From Pontibacter kalidii (GTDB taxonomy: Bacteria > Bacteroidota > Bacteroidia > Cytophagales > Hymenobacteraceae): DNA of 64,000 nt. The first letter of the stretch is position 1. Every line of letters starts with the position of its first letter. This document shows positions 36,545 to 45,359 of this stretch, piece after piece. The notes under the pieces are model-generated. The model searched no databases and had not been told where the DNA came from. It was given only the letters and a program-made list of their open reading frames with translations. The position numbers were made by a program, and so were the translations under genes. The stretch covers positions 1,366,501-1,430,500 of the forward strand of contig NZ_CP111079.1 of assembly GCF_026278245.1 (NCBI RefSeq). Reading direction: 5' to 3'.

Positions 36545-37483
36545 ATGGAAATAGAAAAAGTAAAATGCCTTATCATCGGATCTGGCCCGGCTGGTTACAC
36601 AGCGGCAATTTATGCCTCCAGAGCCGGTCTTAACCCTGTGCTATACCAAGGCTTGCAGCCCGGCGGCCAACTCACCATCACCAACGACGTGGAGAACTAT
36701 CCCGGCTACCCGGACGGGGTGAACGGGCCGCAGATGATGGAGGACTTTAAAAAACAGGCAGAGCGTTTTGGCACCGATGTACGTTATGGTATTGCCACTG
36801 CCGTGGACTTTTCCTCGCAGCCGCACAAGGTGATCATTGACGATCAGAAGACGATAGAGGCAGATGCGGTGATCATTTCTACAGGTGCCTCTGCCAAATG
36901 GCTGGGCATGGAGTCGGAGTCGAGGCTGAATGGCAATGGTGTTTCTGCCTGCGCCGTGTGCGACGGTTTCTTCTACCGTGGCCAGGATGTGGCCATTGTG
37001 GGGGCAGGAGACACCGCGGCAGAGGAGGCTACTTACCTTTCCAACCTGTGCAGCAAAGTATACATGCTGATTCGCCGCGACGAGATGCGCGCCTCCACCA
37101 TCATGCAGGAGCGCGTGAAGAACACGAAAAATATCGAGGTGCTCTGGAATACGGTAACGGATGAGATTCTGGGGGACAACACGGTGGAAGCGGTTCGCGT
37201 GAAGAACGCCCTTACGGGGGAGTTGCGCGAGATCCCTGTGAAAGGGTTCTTCGTGGCGATCGGGCACCAGCCGAACTCCGGCATTTTCGCAGAATACCTC
37301 AACCTGGATGAGAACGGCTACATCCGCACGATTCCAGGAACAAGCAAAACCAACATCGACGGCGTGTTTGCCTGCGGTGATGTGCAGGACTTCACGTACC
37401 GCCAGGCCGTAACGGCGGCTGGCTCAGGATGTATGGCTGCGCTGGATGCGGAGCGTTACCTGGCTTCCAAGGGGTTGCACTAA
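36545..37483 (+). CDS. trxB: Thioredoxin-disulfide reductase
   Basis: 312 residues. FAD-binding GSGPAGYTAAIYA (12-24), redox pair Cys136/Cys139 in S-A-C-A-V-C-D-G, NADPH-binding GAGDTAAEEATYLS, and the C-terminal FAD motif VFACGDVQDFTYRQAVTAAGSG. It passes electrons from NADPH to thioredoxin in the cytoplasm. Full length with no oddities. TATACTTGC lies upstream at about 36505. Confidence 0.97.
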   Translation: MEIEKVKCLIIGSGPAGYTAAIYASRAGLNPVLYQGLQPGGQLTITNDVENYPGYPDGVNGPQMMEDFKKQAERFGTDVRYGIATAVDFSSQPHKVIIDDQKTIEADAVIISTGASAKWLGMESESRLNGNGVSACAVCDGFFYRGQDVAIVGAGDTAAEEATYLSNLCSKVYMLIRRDEMRASTIMQERVKNTKNIEVLWNTVTDEILGDNTVEAVRVKNALTGELREIPVKGFFVAIGHQPNSGIFAEYLNLDENGYIRTIPGTSKTNIDGVFACGDVQDFTYRQAVTAAGSGCMAALDAERYLASKGLH

Positions 37484-37556
37484 TCTTATAATGCATTAGC
37501 ACGCTAATGGCGGATTTAAAGAATAAATCAGGCCTGAAGGTGTATTACAATAAAAT

Positions 37557-37611
37557 GGCTGTGCTGCAGTTTTATTTAGCGAAAGACGTGCTGCGGGAAG
37601 GCAGCACAGCC
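37557..37611 (+). terminator. Inverted repeat between trxB and M23 peptidase gene
   Basis: Perfect 11-bp arms GGCTGTGCTGC / GCAGCACAGCC separated by 33 bases. It may be a loose terminator of trxB or a structure in the leader of the next gene. Confidence 0.4.
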
Positions 37612-37626
37612 AACCTTTTGATGCAA

Positions 37627-38673
37627 ATGTCAAAGAACAAAGCCCTCTTAACTTTTGTACTGTTTTGTTTCTGCCTGCTGTGCAGCGCCTCAGGCGCCAT
37701 GGCCCAGAACAAGGTGAAAGACCTGTTTAAGGTAAAGACACCTAAGATACAGTATGTACGCCCCGATACAACGATCCTGATCAAGTATGAGGATTTTCCG
37801 GATGATGACTCCGATGCCGATCAGTCTATTTACTTCAACCCGAAGAAAGAGCTCTCCATTGTAAGCGAGGATACCTCGGAGCTTGACCTGGGCGAGCAGC
37901 ACATTGTGGAGATGTCGGAAGAGGTATTAGTCGATTCCACCTGGATTCGGATTGCCGGCTACTATGCGATTTGGGATACCCGCAACATTAACCCATACCG
38001 CATGGATAGCCGCCAGCTGAAGGATACGGTGGACATCAAGCTGTACGACCCGGAGAATAACCGTGAATATAAAATGCCCCTGGAGAAAACCCCGATCACG
38101 AGCAGGTTCGGGCCTCGCAGCGGCCGCTGGCACTATGGCACGGACATCGACCTGAATACCGGCGACTCTATCTACGCGGCCTTCGATGGCGTGGTGCGGA
38201 TAAACAAGTGGGATGGCGGCGGCTATGGAAATTACATCGTGTTGCGTCACTACAATGGCCTGGAAACCCTATACGGCCATATGAGCAGGACCATCTCCAA
38301 AACCGGCGATTATGTGAAGGCTGGCGAGGTGATCGGTTTGGGCGGAAGCACCGGCCGCAGCTCAGGGCCGCACCTGCACTACGAAGTACGCTACCAGGGC
38401 AACCCGCTGGACCCGGAGAATATCTACGATTTCCCGGATTACCTGCTGAAGGGCGAAAGCTACCAGATCACCTCGGCCGTGTTCAACTATGCGAACCGTG
38501 CCAAGAGTAGCAGTAGCAGCGGTCGCCGGGCAGCATACCATAAAGTGCGCAGCGGCGATACGCTCTCCGGAATTGCCAAGCGCTACGGTGTGTCTGTCAG
38601 CCAGCTAACGCGACTAAATGGCATTAGTACACGTACTACCCTACGCGTAGGGAGATCCCTGCGTATACGATAA
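37627..38673 (+). CDS. Secreted M23 peptidoglycan endopeptidase with LysM domain
   Basis: I place the start at ATG 37627 (MSKNKALLTFVLFCFCLLCSASGAMAQ), 348 residues, as this gives a normal signal peptide cleaved after AMA; ATG 37621 is also possible. The M23 metallopeptidase domain has the zinc motifs H-Y-G-T-D and H-L-H-Y-E (GPHLHYEVRYQGNPLDPENIYDF). A Ser-rich linker leads to one LysM domain (YHKVRSGDTLSGIAKRYGVS). It is probably a periplasmic cell-wall hydrolase. It is followed 12 bases later by bshB1. Confidence 0.9.
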   Translation: MSKNKALLTFVLFCFCLLCSASGAMAQNKVKDLFKVKTPKIQYVRPDTTILIKYEDFPDDDSDADQSIYFNPKKELSIVSEDTSELDLGEQHIVEMSEEVLVDSTWIRIAGYYAIWDTRNINPYRMDSRQLKDTVDIKLYDPENNREYKMPLEKTPITSRFGPRSGRWHYGTDIDLNTGDSIYAAFDGVVRINKWDGGGYGNYIVLRHYNGLETLYGHMSRTISKTGDYVKAGEVIGLGGSTGRSSGPHLHYEVRYQGNPLDPENIYDFPDYLLKGESYQITSAVFNYANRAKSSSSSGRRAAYHKVRSGDTLSGIAKRYGVSVSQLTRLNGISTRTTLRVGRSLRIR

Positions 38674-38685
38674 ATATTGGAACAC

Positions 38686-39405
38686 ATGAAATTAGATATA
38701 CTTGCCTTTGCCTCGCACCCTGATGACATTGAGCTAGGGTGTGCCGGCACGCTGATAGCGCACGTAGAAGCCGGCCGTAAGGTGGGGATCGTGGACCTGA
38801 CGGTGGGGGAACTGGGCACACGCGGCACGCCGGAAACACGGTTAAAGGAAGGGGAGGACGCAGCCAGCATAATGGGGGTAAGCGTGCGCGAGAACCTCGG
38901 ATTTGCCGACGGCTTTTTCCAGAACGACCGCCAGCATCAGCTGAAGGTGATCGAAATGCTGCGCAAGTACAGGCCTGAGATCGTGATTGCCAACGCCATC
39001 CATGACCGCCACCCCGACCACGGCAGGGGGGCAGAGCTGGTATCGGAAGCCTGTTTTAAATCCGGCTTAAAAATGATCGATACCCAGGAGGCGGACGGGA
39101 CCAAGCAGGAAGCCTGGCGGCCGAAAGCTGTTTACCACTACATCCAGGACCGCCTGATCACGCCGGATTTTGTGGTGGACGTAACGCCTTATTGGGAGAA
39201 GAAAATGGAAGCTGTCCGCGCTTTTAAATCCCAGTTCCATAATCCGGACGACACCTCGCCAAACACGTACATCTCTTCCCCGGAGTTCCTGGAGTTCATC
39301 ACCGCAAGAGCGAAGGAACTGGGCCATGCCATAGGGGTGACTTATGGGGAGGGTTTCACAAAGGAGCGCCACCTGGGCGTGAGAAATATGTTTGATCTGC
39401 TTTAA
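38686..39405 (+). CDS. bshB1: Bacillithiol biosynthesis deacetylase BshB1
   Basis: 239 residues from ATG 38686 (MKLDILAFASHPDD). The PIG-L/LmbE fold has the zinc ligands His11 and Asp14 in S-H-P-D-D and His112 in R-H-P-D-H, with GVSVRENLGFADGFF typical of BshB1. It removes the acetyl group from N-acetylglucosaminyl-malate in bacillithiol synthesis, so the organism very likely makes bacillithiol. bshA and bshC are not in the window. It starts 12 bases after the M23 gene, and the two may share a transcript. Confidence 0.92.
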   Translation: MKLDILAFASHPDDIELGCAGTLIAHVEAGRKVGIVDLTVGELGTRGTPETRLKEGEDAASIMGVSVRENLGFADGFFQNDRQHQLKVIEMLRKYRPEIVIANAIHDRHPDHGRGAELVSEACFKSGLKMIDTQEADGTKQEAWRPKAVYHYIQDRLITPDFVVDVTPYWEKKMEAVRAFKSQFHNPDDTSPNTYISSPEFLEFITARAKELGHAIGVTYGEGFTKERHLGVRNMFDLL

Positions 39406-39450
39406 AAGTATGGGCATTGCGTCCTGGACATAACAACAACTATCATTTTT

Positions 39451-39507
39451 AAAGTATAAAGGGGGAGGGCCGCAGTTTATAGTTGCGGCCCTCCCCCTTT
39501 ATACTTT
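39451..39507 (+). terminator. Terminator with 24-bp perfect stem
   Basis: Arms 39451-39474 and 39484-39507 are perfect reverse complements, loop GTTTATAGT. The outer 10 bp of the stem are AAAGTATAAA and its complement, so it carries an inverted pair of the AAGTATA motif. It sits between bshB1 and the next plus-strand gene. Confidence 0.88.
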
Positions 39508-39559
39508 ATCAGTCGTGCATCGAACAATTAAGTTGGTGGCTGGTTTGAGTTTAATTATA

Positions 39560-40594
39560 ATGAATGATAGCAATTCCACTATGAGAAATAAGACTATACT
39601 GCTGGCCAGTCGCCCGACGGGTGTGCCTGCTCAGGAAAATTTTAAGTTTGAGGAGCGCGAAGTGCCGGAGTTGCAGGAGGGGCAGGTGCTGCTCAAGTCG
39701 CTGTACGTGTCGGTGGACCCGTACATGCGCGGCCGCATGAGCGATGCAAAATCCTATGTGGCACCGTATGCCGTTGGCGAGCCGATTTCTGGGGGCGTGG
39801 TGGCTGAAGTAGTGAAAAGCCTGAACGAGCAACTTCCGAAAGGAACCGTGGTACTTGGCAACCTGCCTTGGCAGCAGTACATTGTCCACAGCGGCAAGGG
39901 CCTGAGTCACATCAACCCGGACATCGCTCCTTTAAGTTATTATTTAGGCATATTAGGGATGCCAGGCCTCACCGCTTACTTTGGCCTGCTGCATATCGGT
40001 GAGCCGAAGCCGGGCGAAACGGTGGTCGTATCGGGTGCGGCAGGCGCTGTGGGAACAGTAGTAGGCCAGATCGCGAAGCTGAAGGGCTGCCGGGTGGTAG
40101 GCGTGGCCGGGTCGGATGAGAAAATCGCTTACCTGAAGGATGAACTGGGTTTTGATGAGGCCATCAACTACAAAACCACCCAAAACATGAACCAGGCCAT
40201 GACGAAGGCTTGTCCGAATGGGGTGGATGTGTACTTTGATAACGTGGGCGGTGAGATATCGGATGCGGTTTACCTGGCGTTGAATAAATTTGCACGGATC
40301 GCCATCTGCGGCCAGATTGCCTACTATAACCATACGACATTGCCCAGCGGCATGCGCGTGGAGCCTATCCTACTGAAGAAAAGTGCCCTGATGAAAGGCT
40401 TTATTGTGGGGGATTATGCCAAAGACTTCCCGGTAGCTGCAAAGGAGCTGGCGGACTGGGTGCAGGAAGGCAAGTTGCAGTACCAGGAGACCATCACTGA
40501 GGGCTTCGACAAAATACCGGAAGCTTTCCTGGGCCTGTTTACCGGGCAAAACACGGGCAAGCAATTAGTAAAAGTAGCTGAGCGGGAAGTATAA
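39560..40594 (+). CDS. NADP-dependent zinc-free MDR oxidoreductase (CurA/YncB-like)
   Basis: 344 residues from ATG 39560; ATG 39581 (MRNKTILLASRPTG) is an equally good start. Medium-chain reductase without zinc ligands, close to leukotriene B4/prostaglandin reductases and CurA: SLYVSVDPYMRGRMSDAKSY, MPGLTAYFGLLHIGEPKPGE, and NADP-binding SGAAGAVGTVVGQIAKLKG, then YFDNVGGEISD. It reduces alpha,beta-unsaturated aldehydes or ketones with NADPH. It is followed by an iron-type alcohol dehydrogenase, which points to carbonyl detoxification. Confidence 0.88.
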   Translation: MNDSNSTMRNKTILLASRPTGVPAQENFKFEEREVPELQEGQVLLKSLYVSVDPYMRGRMSDAKSYVAPYAVGEPISGGVVAEVVKSLNEQLPKGTVVLGNLPWQQYIVHSGKGLSHINPDIAPLSYYLGILGMPGLTAYFGLLHIGEPKPGETVVVSGAAGAVGTVVGQIAKLKGCRVVGVAGSDEKIAYLKDELGFDEAINYKTTQNMNQAMTKACPNGVDVYFDNVGGEISDAVYLALNKFARIAICGQIAYYNHTTLPSGMRVEPILLKKSALMKGFIVGDYAKDFPVAAKELADWVQEGKLQYQETITEGFDKIPEAFLGLFTGQNTGKQLVKVAEREV

Positions 40595-40706
40595 ACCGCT
40601 GTGGCCTGCAGTTACGTATGGTTGCCGCAGCTTCCTTTTCGTTTAAAGAATGTGGAAGTAAGGCGGCAACTTAGAACGGAGTACAGAAAATTCAATTATA
40701 ACAACT

Positions 40707-41864
40707 ATGAATAATTTCACTTTTTATAACCCTGTGAAAATACTGTTCGGCAAGGGGCAGATCAGTGCCATTAGCAAGGAGATACCGGCCGGGGCCCATG
40801 TGATGGTGACCTATGGCGGAGGAAGCATCAAAAAGAACGGCGTGTATGGACAGGTCATGGAGGCGCTCCAAGGCTACGAGGTGACGGAGTTCGGAGGTAT
40901 TGAGCCGAACCCTCACTATGAGACACTGATGAAGGCCGTGGAGTTAGCCAAAGAGAAAAAGGTTGACTTCTTCCTGGCAGTGGGTGGAGGCTCTGTGATT
41001 GACGGGACCAAGTTTATTGTGGCGGCCATGGAGTATGAGGGGGAGGATCCCTGGAATATCATGGCCAAACGCGAGCCTGTTACCAAGGCTGCTCCGTTCG
41101 GTGCAGTGCTCACCCTGCCGGCCACAGGCTCTGAGATGAACTCTGGCGCCGTTATCAACCGTGTTTCCCTCAAGGAGAAACTATCGTTTGGCAGCCCCCA
41201 TACTTTCCCGAAGTTCTCGGTGCTAGACCCTGAAACTACTTTCACACTGCCGGTTCGCCAGATCTGCAACGGGGTGGTAGATGCCTTCTCGCATGTGCTG
41301 GAGCAGTACCTGACTTACCCGGTAAACGCGCCGCTGCAGGACCGCTTTGCGGAGGCTATCCTGCTGACCCTGAAGGAAGAGGGGCCAAAGGCGCTACAAA
41401 ACCCGCAGGATTACGAAACCATGGCGAACTTTATGTGGGCCGCTACCATGGCGCTGAATGGCGTGATCAGGGTGGGGGTACCGACCGACTGGGCGACCCA
41501 TTACATTGCCCACGAGCTGACGGCCCTGCACGGCATCGACCACGCCCGCACCCTGGCCATTGTGTTCCCGGCTTTGCTACGGTATAAGAGTGAAACCAAA
41601 AAGGAGAAGCTGCTGCAGTATGGGGAACGTGTCTGGGGAGTGAACAGCGGCACCGATGACGAGCGCCTGGAAGCAACCATTCAGGCTACGATTGCCTTCT
41701 TCGAATCGCTGGATGTTAAAACGCGCCTGTCTGATTATGAGGTAGGGGAGGACACGATCCACACCATCATCTCCCGCTTTGAGGAGCGTGGGGTGAAGGA
41801 CCTGGGGGAACGCGCCGATATTCAAATTCAGGATGTGAAAGAAATCCTCCTGCTGAGCCTGTAA
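40707..41864 (+). CDS. Iron-containing alcohol dehydrogenase (YqhD/BDH type)
   Basis: 385 residues. NAD(P)-binding AVGGGSVIDGTKF and the metal ligands in DAFSHVLEQYL (Asp and His) and HYIAHELTALHGIDHARTLA (two His) are the group III ADH pattern. The YqhD branch reduces aldehydes with NADPH, including products of lipid peroxidation. The start has little Shine-Dalgarno. The gene ends in a bidirectional terminator shared with the TetR gene, so it may be a regulatory target of that TetR only by inference. Confidence 0.92.
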   Translation: MNNFTFYNPVKILFGKGQISAISKEIPAGAHVMVTYGGGSIKKNGVYGQVMEALQGYEVTEFGGIEPNPHYETLMKAVELAKEKKVDFFLAVGGGSVIDGTKFIVAAMEYEGEDPWNIMAKREPVTKAAPFGAVLTLPATGSEMNSGAVINRVSLKEKLSFGSPHTFPKFSVLDPETTFTLPVRQICNGVVDAFSHVLEQYLTYPVNAPLQDRFAEAILLTLKEEGPKALQNPQDYETMANFMWAATMALNGVIRVGVPTDWATHYIAHELTALHGIDHARTLAIVFPALLRYKSETKKEKLLQYGERVWGVNSGTDDERLEATIQATIAFFESLDVKTRLSDYEVGEDTIHTIISRFEERGVKDLGERADIQIQDVKEILLLSL

Positions 41865-41880
41865 CGTATAAGAATAACCT

Positions 41881-41924
41881 ATAAAAAAAGCCGCTGCAGC
41901 TACCCTTGCAGCGGCTTTTTTTAT
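41881..41924. terminator. Bidirectional terminator, 18-bp perfect stem
   Basis: ATAAAAAAAGCCGCTGCA pairs with TGCAGCGGCTTTTTTTAT, loop GCTACCCT. A TATACTTG immediately follows, another case of the motif at a terminator edge. It lies between convergent genes. Confidence 0.9.
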
Positions 41925-41955
41925 ACTTGCCGGCCTATGTTGCTTTTGCCATCTG

Positions 41956-42573
41956 TTATACTTGCTGATCCTGCTTTAGGATGCCCTTGAAAATAATCTT
42001 CACCAGCCCGTCGAAAACCTCTCCGGGGGTCTTAGGCAGCCCATGCATTAGCTCCTGGGGTACCTGCTCGGTGAAGTCCGGGTTCAGGATCGTCTCCAGG
42101 GCGCTGGCGTAAAGCAGCACGGCCATGGTTCGGTTCACGTCCGCACGAACATAGCCCTTCTGGTAGCCTTCGTCGAGCAGTGCGTTAAAACGCAGGAAAG
42201 CGGCGTCGGTTTTGTGCTTCTGCAGGTGCAGCCAGGCCGCAGGGGCGTTTTTCTTGATATCCACCACAAAATCCGGGTTGATGTCGTGCAGCTTGGTGCC
42301 CACATAGCCGAAAATGCGCCGGGTCTTATCTGGGAAAGGCAGGCTGTCGTCTGCCAGGGTACGCTCCACCTCCTGCTGTATGTCCTGCCCGTGCTGCCGG
42401 ATGATCACGCTCAGCAACTCCTCCTTACCGGAGAAGTATTGGTACAACGTCTTCTTGCTCATGCCCAGGCGCTTTGCAAGCTCCGCCATCAGCACTTTGC
42501 TGTAGCCCTGGGTAAAGAACATGGCCTTGGCTTCGGCCAGTATTCTGTCGCGCGGGTTATCCTGAGCCTCCAT
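41956..42573 (-). CDS. TetR family transcriptional regulator
   Basis: 205 residues. The N-terminal helix-turn-helix reads RDRILAEAKAMFFTQGYSKVLMAELAKRLGMSKKTLYQYFSGKEEL, which is the full TetR signature. The C-terminal ligand domain is not assignable to a subfamily. It is convergent with the alcohol dehydrogenase gene, so it does not read into it; it may control itself or distant genes. Confidence 0.9.
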   Translation of the reverse strand: MEAQDNPRDRILAEAKAMFFTQGYSKVLMAELAKRLGMSKKTLYQYFSGKEELLSVIIRQHGQDIQQEVERTLADDSLPFPDKTRRIFGYVGTKLHDINPDFVVDIKKNAPAAWLHLQKHKTDAAFLRFNALLDEGYQKGYVRADVNRTMAVLLYASALETILNPDFTEQVPQELMHGLPKTPGEVFDGLVKIIFKGILKQDQQV

Positions 42574-43092
42574 AGTATAATCAGAGAGTTGATGTCTTGT
42601 TCGTCTTCCCGCCCCTAAAGAAACGATTGCCTAGGAGTAGGTTCGCAAATATATACATTAACGCATAACCTGCAGGAGGATTTTGTGGTGTATTTCCCAC
42701 CCTGCCGCATCCGGCTGGCACCACAGGACACGAGCAGCGGCTGGGGTTCTGGCCTTCGGGCAGGAAACTTTTGAAAGGGTAATTGCATTAATAAGCCATG
42801 CCCTTTGCCCGGAACAAAGGTATGCGGTGCTGCTTTTAAAGGATTAAAGCCTTGATATATAGTGAAAAATATATTTTTATAAATGTGACAATCCTTTAAA
42901 TTTTATCTCGCATATACTTGTATTTTTAAAGGCAGTCTTCTAAATTGCAACAAGCAGTTCCGGAAAAAGCTAGCCGGGAAATACAAAATAACCGACGACA
43001 GTTAGTAAACGAATTAAAAACAATGCTGATAAAGTGCATCTTTACTACAAAAGAGTACCGCGCAGCGTCAATAAAAATCTAACTTTTAGCCA
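42574..43092. other. Gene-free region, about 520 bp
   Basis: GC-rich to about 42840, then AT-rich. A TATACTT lies near 42913. No RNA or protein gene was recognised. Confidence 0.5.
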
Positions 43093-43338
43093 ATGCTAGA
43101 CATCATCAACCTAATTGCATTCTCCGGTATTTTCAACGTGCTGTTCTTTTGGTATGCCTCAACTAAAATGAGATCCAAGCCGGACCCAGTTAAAACCTTG
43201 ATTGTATCGTTTGTTTTCTCCATTCCCCTGAGCTTCCTGCTGATTGGCGTGTACACGACCATGCTCATCTACGCAGCCAAGAGCGGTGCCAGTGAAGACG
43301 CCATGTGGGAGTACATGGAGCAAGAGGAACTGCAGTAA
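43093..43338 (+). CDS. Small two-helix membrane protein
   Basis: 81 residues. Two hydrophobic helices, IINLIAFSGIFNVLFFWYA and LIVSFVFSIPLSFLLIGVYTTMLIYAA, are joined by a basic loop (STKMRSKPDP), so both ends probably face out and the loop in. The C-terminus is acidic (EDAMWEYMEQEELQ). I do not recognise a family. It ends near a terminator at 43375-43402. Confidence 0.6.
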   Translation: MLDIINLIAFSGIFNVLFFWYASTKMRSKPDPVKTLIVSFVFSIPLSFLLIGVYTTMLIYAAKSGASEDAMWEYMEQEELQ

Positions 43339-43374
43339 GACAGCATTTACTTTATTAGTATACTTCTGAAACAA

Positions 43375-43402
43375 CAAAAGCCACCCGATCGGGTGGCTTT
43401 TG
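43375..43402. terminator. Bidirectional terminator
   Basis: Perfect 13-bp stem CAAAAGCCACCCG / CGGGTGGCTTTTG with a 2-base AT centre, then a T tract on the plus strand. It serves convergent genes at 43093 and 43422. Confidence 0.85.
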
Positions 43403-43421
43403 CTGTTTTTATAGATCAAGG

Positions 43422-43658
43422 TTAGTGACTTCCGGCGCTGCTGCCCACATCGGTACCGCCGTCTTGTACGTCGGAGCTGCCCCGGCTACCGCTTTTCTGC
43501 GATGGAATACCACCTACTTTGCCCTTTTTGGCAGCCTCGTTATCGATGTCCCTGCTTTGGCCGGTCGGGTTAATGTTGGGCACCTTGTTGCCTTCGTTCA
43601 TCGTCTTGTTAACATCTTCGTTCTTTAGCTTGTCTTTCTTCTTATCGTTCGTGTTCAT
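43422..43658 (-). CDS. Small hydrophilic protein, unknown function
   Basis: 78 residues, rich in Lys, Asn, Asp, Ser and Gly (MNTNDKKKDKLKNEDV ... GSRGSSDVQDGGTDVGSS), with no hydrophobic core, so probably disordered. It sits next to the cluster of disordered Arg/Tyr-rich proteins and may belong to the same stress or surface programme, but this is inference. Confidence 0.6.
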   Translation of the reverse strand: MNTNDKKKDKLKNEDVNKTMNEGNKVPNINPTGQSRDIDNEAAKKGKVGGIPSQKSGSRGSSDVQDGGTDVGSSAGSH

Positions 43659-43722
43659 CTTTCTTTTCTTTTAAATTAACAATCGGGGTGGAGGCTTCTG
43701 GTCTCCTTTATATTTCTATACT

Positions 43723-44436
43723 TTAGTGGCGCTCACTCCTGTCGGAGCGGGAACCGTATTGGTCTTGCCGCGGGTTGCGGCTGGTGTAATTGCCGTGGTA
43801 GCTCTGGCGTCTGCCGCTCTGCGGGTCGTAGTGGCGGTTCCAGTCGGGATCATAGTTGCTGCCGCCATCGTATCCATAGCTGAGGGAGCCGGCCTGGTTA
43901 CCGTAGTTCTGGCCGCCGCCCTGGCCGTAGTGGTCGGGGCCATAGCTTGCCTGAAAGTTGCTGCTGCCATACACGTCGCGGTCCTCAATGCGGTCGTGAA
44001 CGCTTCGGTGCTGGCGGCTTCCTTCCGTGTTGCCGTAGTCATCGCTGCGATAGCGGTCCCTGTCGTTCCAGTCGGCGTAGTTGCTGCTGCGGTAGTGCTT
44101 CTCGCCCTGATCGCGGTAGCGGCTGTCCGTGTTGTAATTGTCGTGGTCGTAGCCTCGGTTACGGCTGTCCTCGTTGTAGTTGCGGTTATAGTCGCTGTTG
44201 TAGCTTCTGTTATAATCGCGGTTGTAGTTCTGGTTGTAGTCGTTGTCGCGCCGGCGGTCTCTCTCTGTGCTGCCGTAGCCGTCCCAGGTGGTCTCGTTGC
44301 GGTGGTCGCTGGTGGTGTCTAGGCGGTAGGCGCCACGGTAGCTGTCCTCGTCCACACGGCGACGGTCCTGGTCCTGGTTGCGGTAGCGCTCGCCTCTGTC
44401 TCTATGCTTATCCCTGTTCCAATAGTTTGATTCCAT
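43723..44436 (-). CDS. Arg/Asp/Asn/Tyr-rich disordered protein A
   Basis: 237 residues of low complexity. It begins MESNYWNRDKHRDRGERYRN, then has short near-repeats NYNRDYNRSYNSDYNRNYN and a G/Y/Q-rich part, and ends RSERH. It has very few aliphatic residues, so no folded core is expected. It contains NRHYDPQSG, similar to GRHYDPQAD in the divergent gene at 44572. Upstream is an intergenic gap with the opposite gene. The sequence lacks a signal peptide. Function unknown. Confidence 0.65.
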   Translation of the reverse strand: MESNYWNRDKHRDRGERYRNQDQDRRRVDEDSYRGAYRLDTTSDHRNETTWDGYGSTERDRRRDNDYNQNYNRDYNRSYNSDYNRNYNEDSRNRGYDHDNYNTDSRYRDQGEKHYRSSNYADWNDRDRYRSDDYGNTEGSRQHRSVHDRIEDRDVYGSSNFQASYGPDHYGQGGGQNYGNQAGSLSYGYDGGSNYDPDWNRHYDPQSGRRQSYHGNYTSRNPRQDQYGSRSDRSERH

Positions 44437-44571
44437 AGTTACTCACGTTTTGTTGATGTATCCATTTTAACGGATGCCAGGCCCTTGGGTTTAGGGTTGG
44501 CTTAACCCAAGGGCGGTGCTGTACCGTAGAACGGGTAGAGTAGAACATTCACATAACAAAACTTACAAGCT

Positions 44572-45267
44572 ATGAGAGACGAGAGAAATGGCAACTACAG
44601 AAGACAGGAAAACTACCAGGAAGACAGGGACGCACGCTGGCTGCATGACCACCATCAGGGCCAGAACTCTGACAGGGGCAACTATACGGTGGACACGCAG
44701 TTTAACCGTGGCTACGGCACCAACAGGGCCAGCCAGTATGGTGATACCCGCAGCTTTAACAGCAATGCAGACCAGTGGCAGATGTACCCCGAAGGGCGTT
44801 TCCAGGCAGGAGGCGCACACTACAGCGGGCAGGACTATGCTCGCGGCAGCAGCGGCAGCGATAACCCTTATGGCATGACCTACGTGCCGGATGACGACCA
44901 CAACTCCGGCCGACATTACGATCCGCAGGCCGATTACTCCGACAGGGATTATGAAGACCTGCGCCGCCAGGGCCAGTCGGATTACCGCTATGGCATGGCC
45001 GATGAGCGTTTCGGCCACGACGTGCGCCGGGGCGACAACAGCGGCAGTTGGGCACGCGGGCAGCGCGGCGACTACGAGTCCTTCCGCCGCTACGAGCAGG
45101 GCAACCGCAACTACGACAACGACTATAGCGGAGGCTTCAGTGGACGCAACTATGCCCGTGGCGAGCAGCACTACGGCGAAGGCCAGCGTTACAGCGACAT
45201 GGAAAACCGGCAGGGACAGCGTGAGGCAGACCGCGAGGGCTACCTGCGCGACCGCGACCGTCGCTAA
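44572..45267 (+). CDS. Arg/Asp/Tyr/Gly-rich disordered protein B
   Basis: 231 residues, again low complexity and strongly charged (MRDERNGNYRRQENYQEDRD ... REGYLRDRDRR). It shares the motif RHYDPQ with protein A and the start M-R-D-E-R with protein C. It lies divergently to A and 92 bases before the start of C. It has little Lys and few hydrophobic residues. Such proteins can phase separate or coat surfaces, but nothing here proves it. Confidence 0.65.
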   Translation: MRDERNGNYRRQENYQEDRDARWLHDHHQGQNSDRGNYTVDTQFNRGYGTNRASQYGDTRSFNSNADQWQMYPEGRFQAGGAHYSGQDYARGSSGSDNPYGMTYVPDDDHNSGRHYDPQADYSDRDYEDLRRQGQSDYRYGMADERFGHDVRRGDNSGSWARGQRGDYESFRRYEQGNRNYDNDYSGGFSGRNYARGEQHYGEGQRYSDMENRQGQREADREGYLRDRDRR

Positions 45268-45359
45268 CCCTCAGCACCAAGTATAAATAAACTTCAAGTA
45301 TAACTATGTATAACCGAAGCGGCGCAGGGTAAAACTTGTGTTGCTCATACTTTAAGATA

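Noticed and set aside
43726..44322. 198-codon Val/Ala-rich open frame opposite protein A
   Set aside because: It is the antisense shadow of the repetitive R/D/Y/N codons, which gives long stop-free Val/Ala frames.
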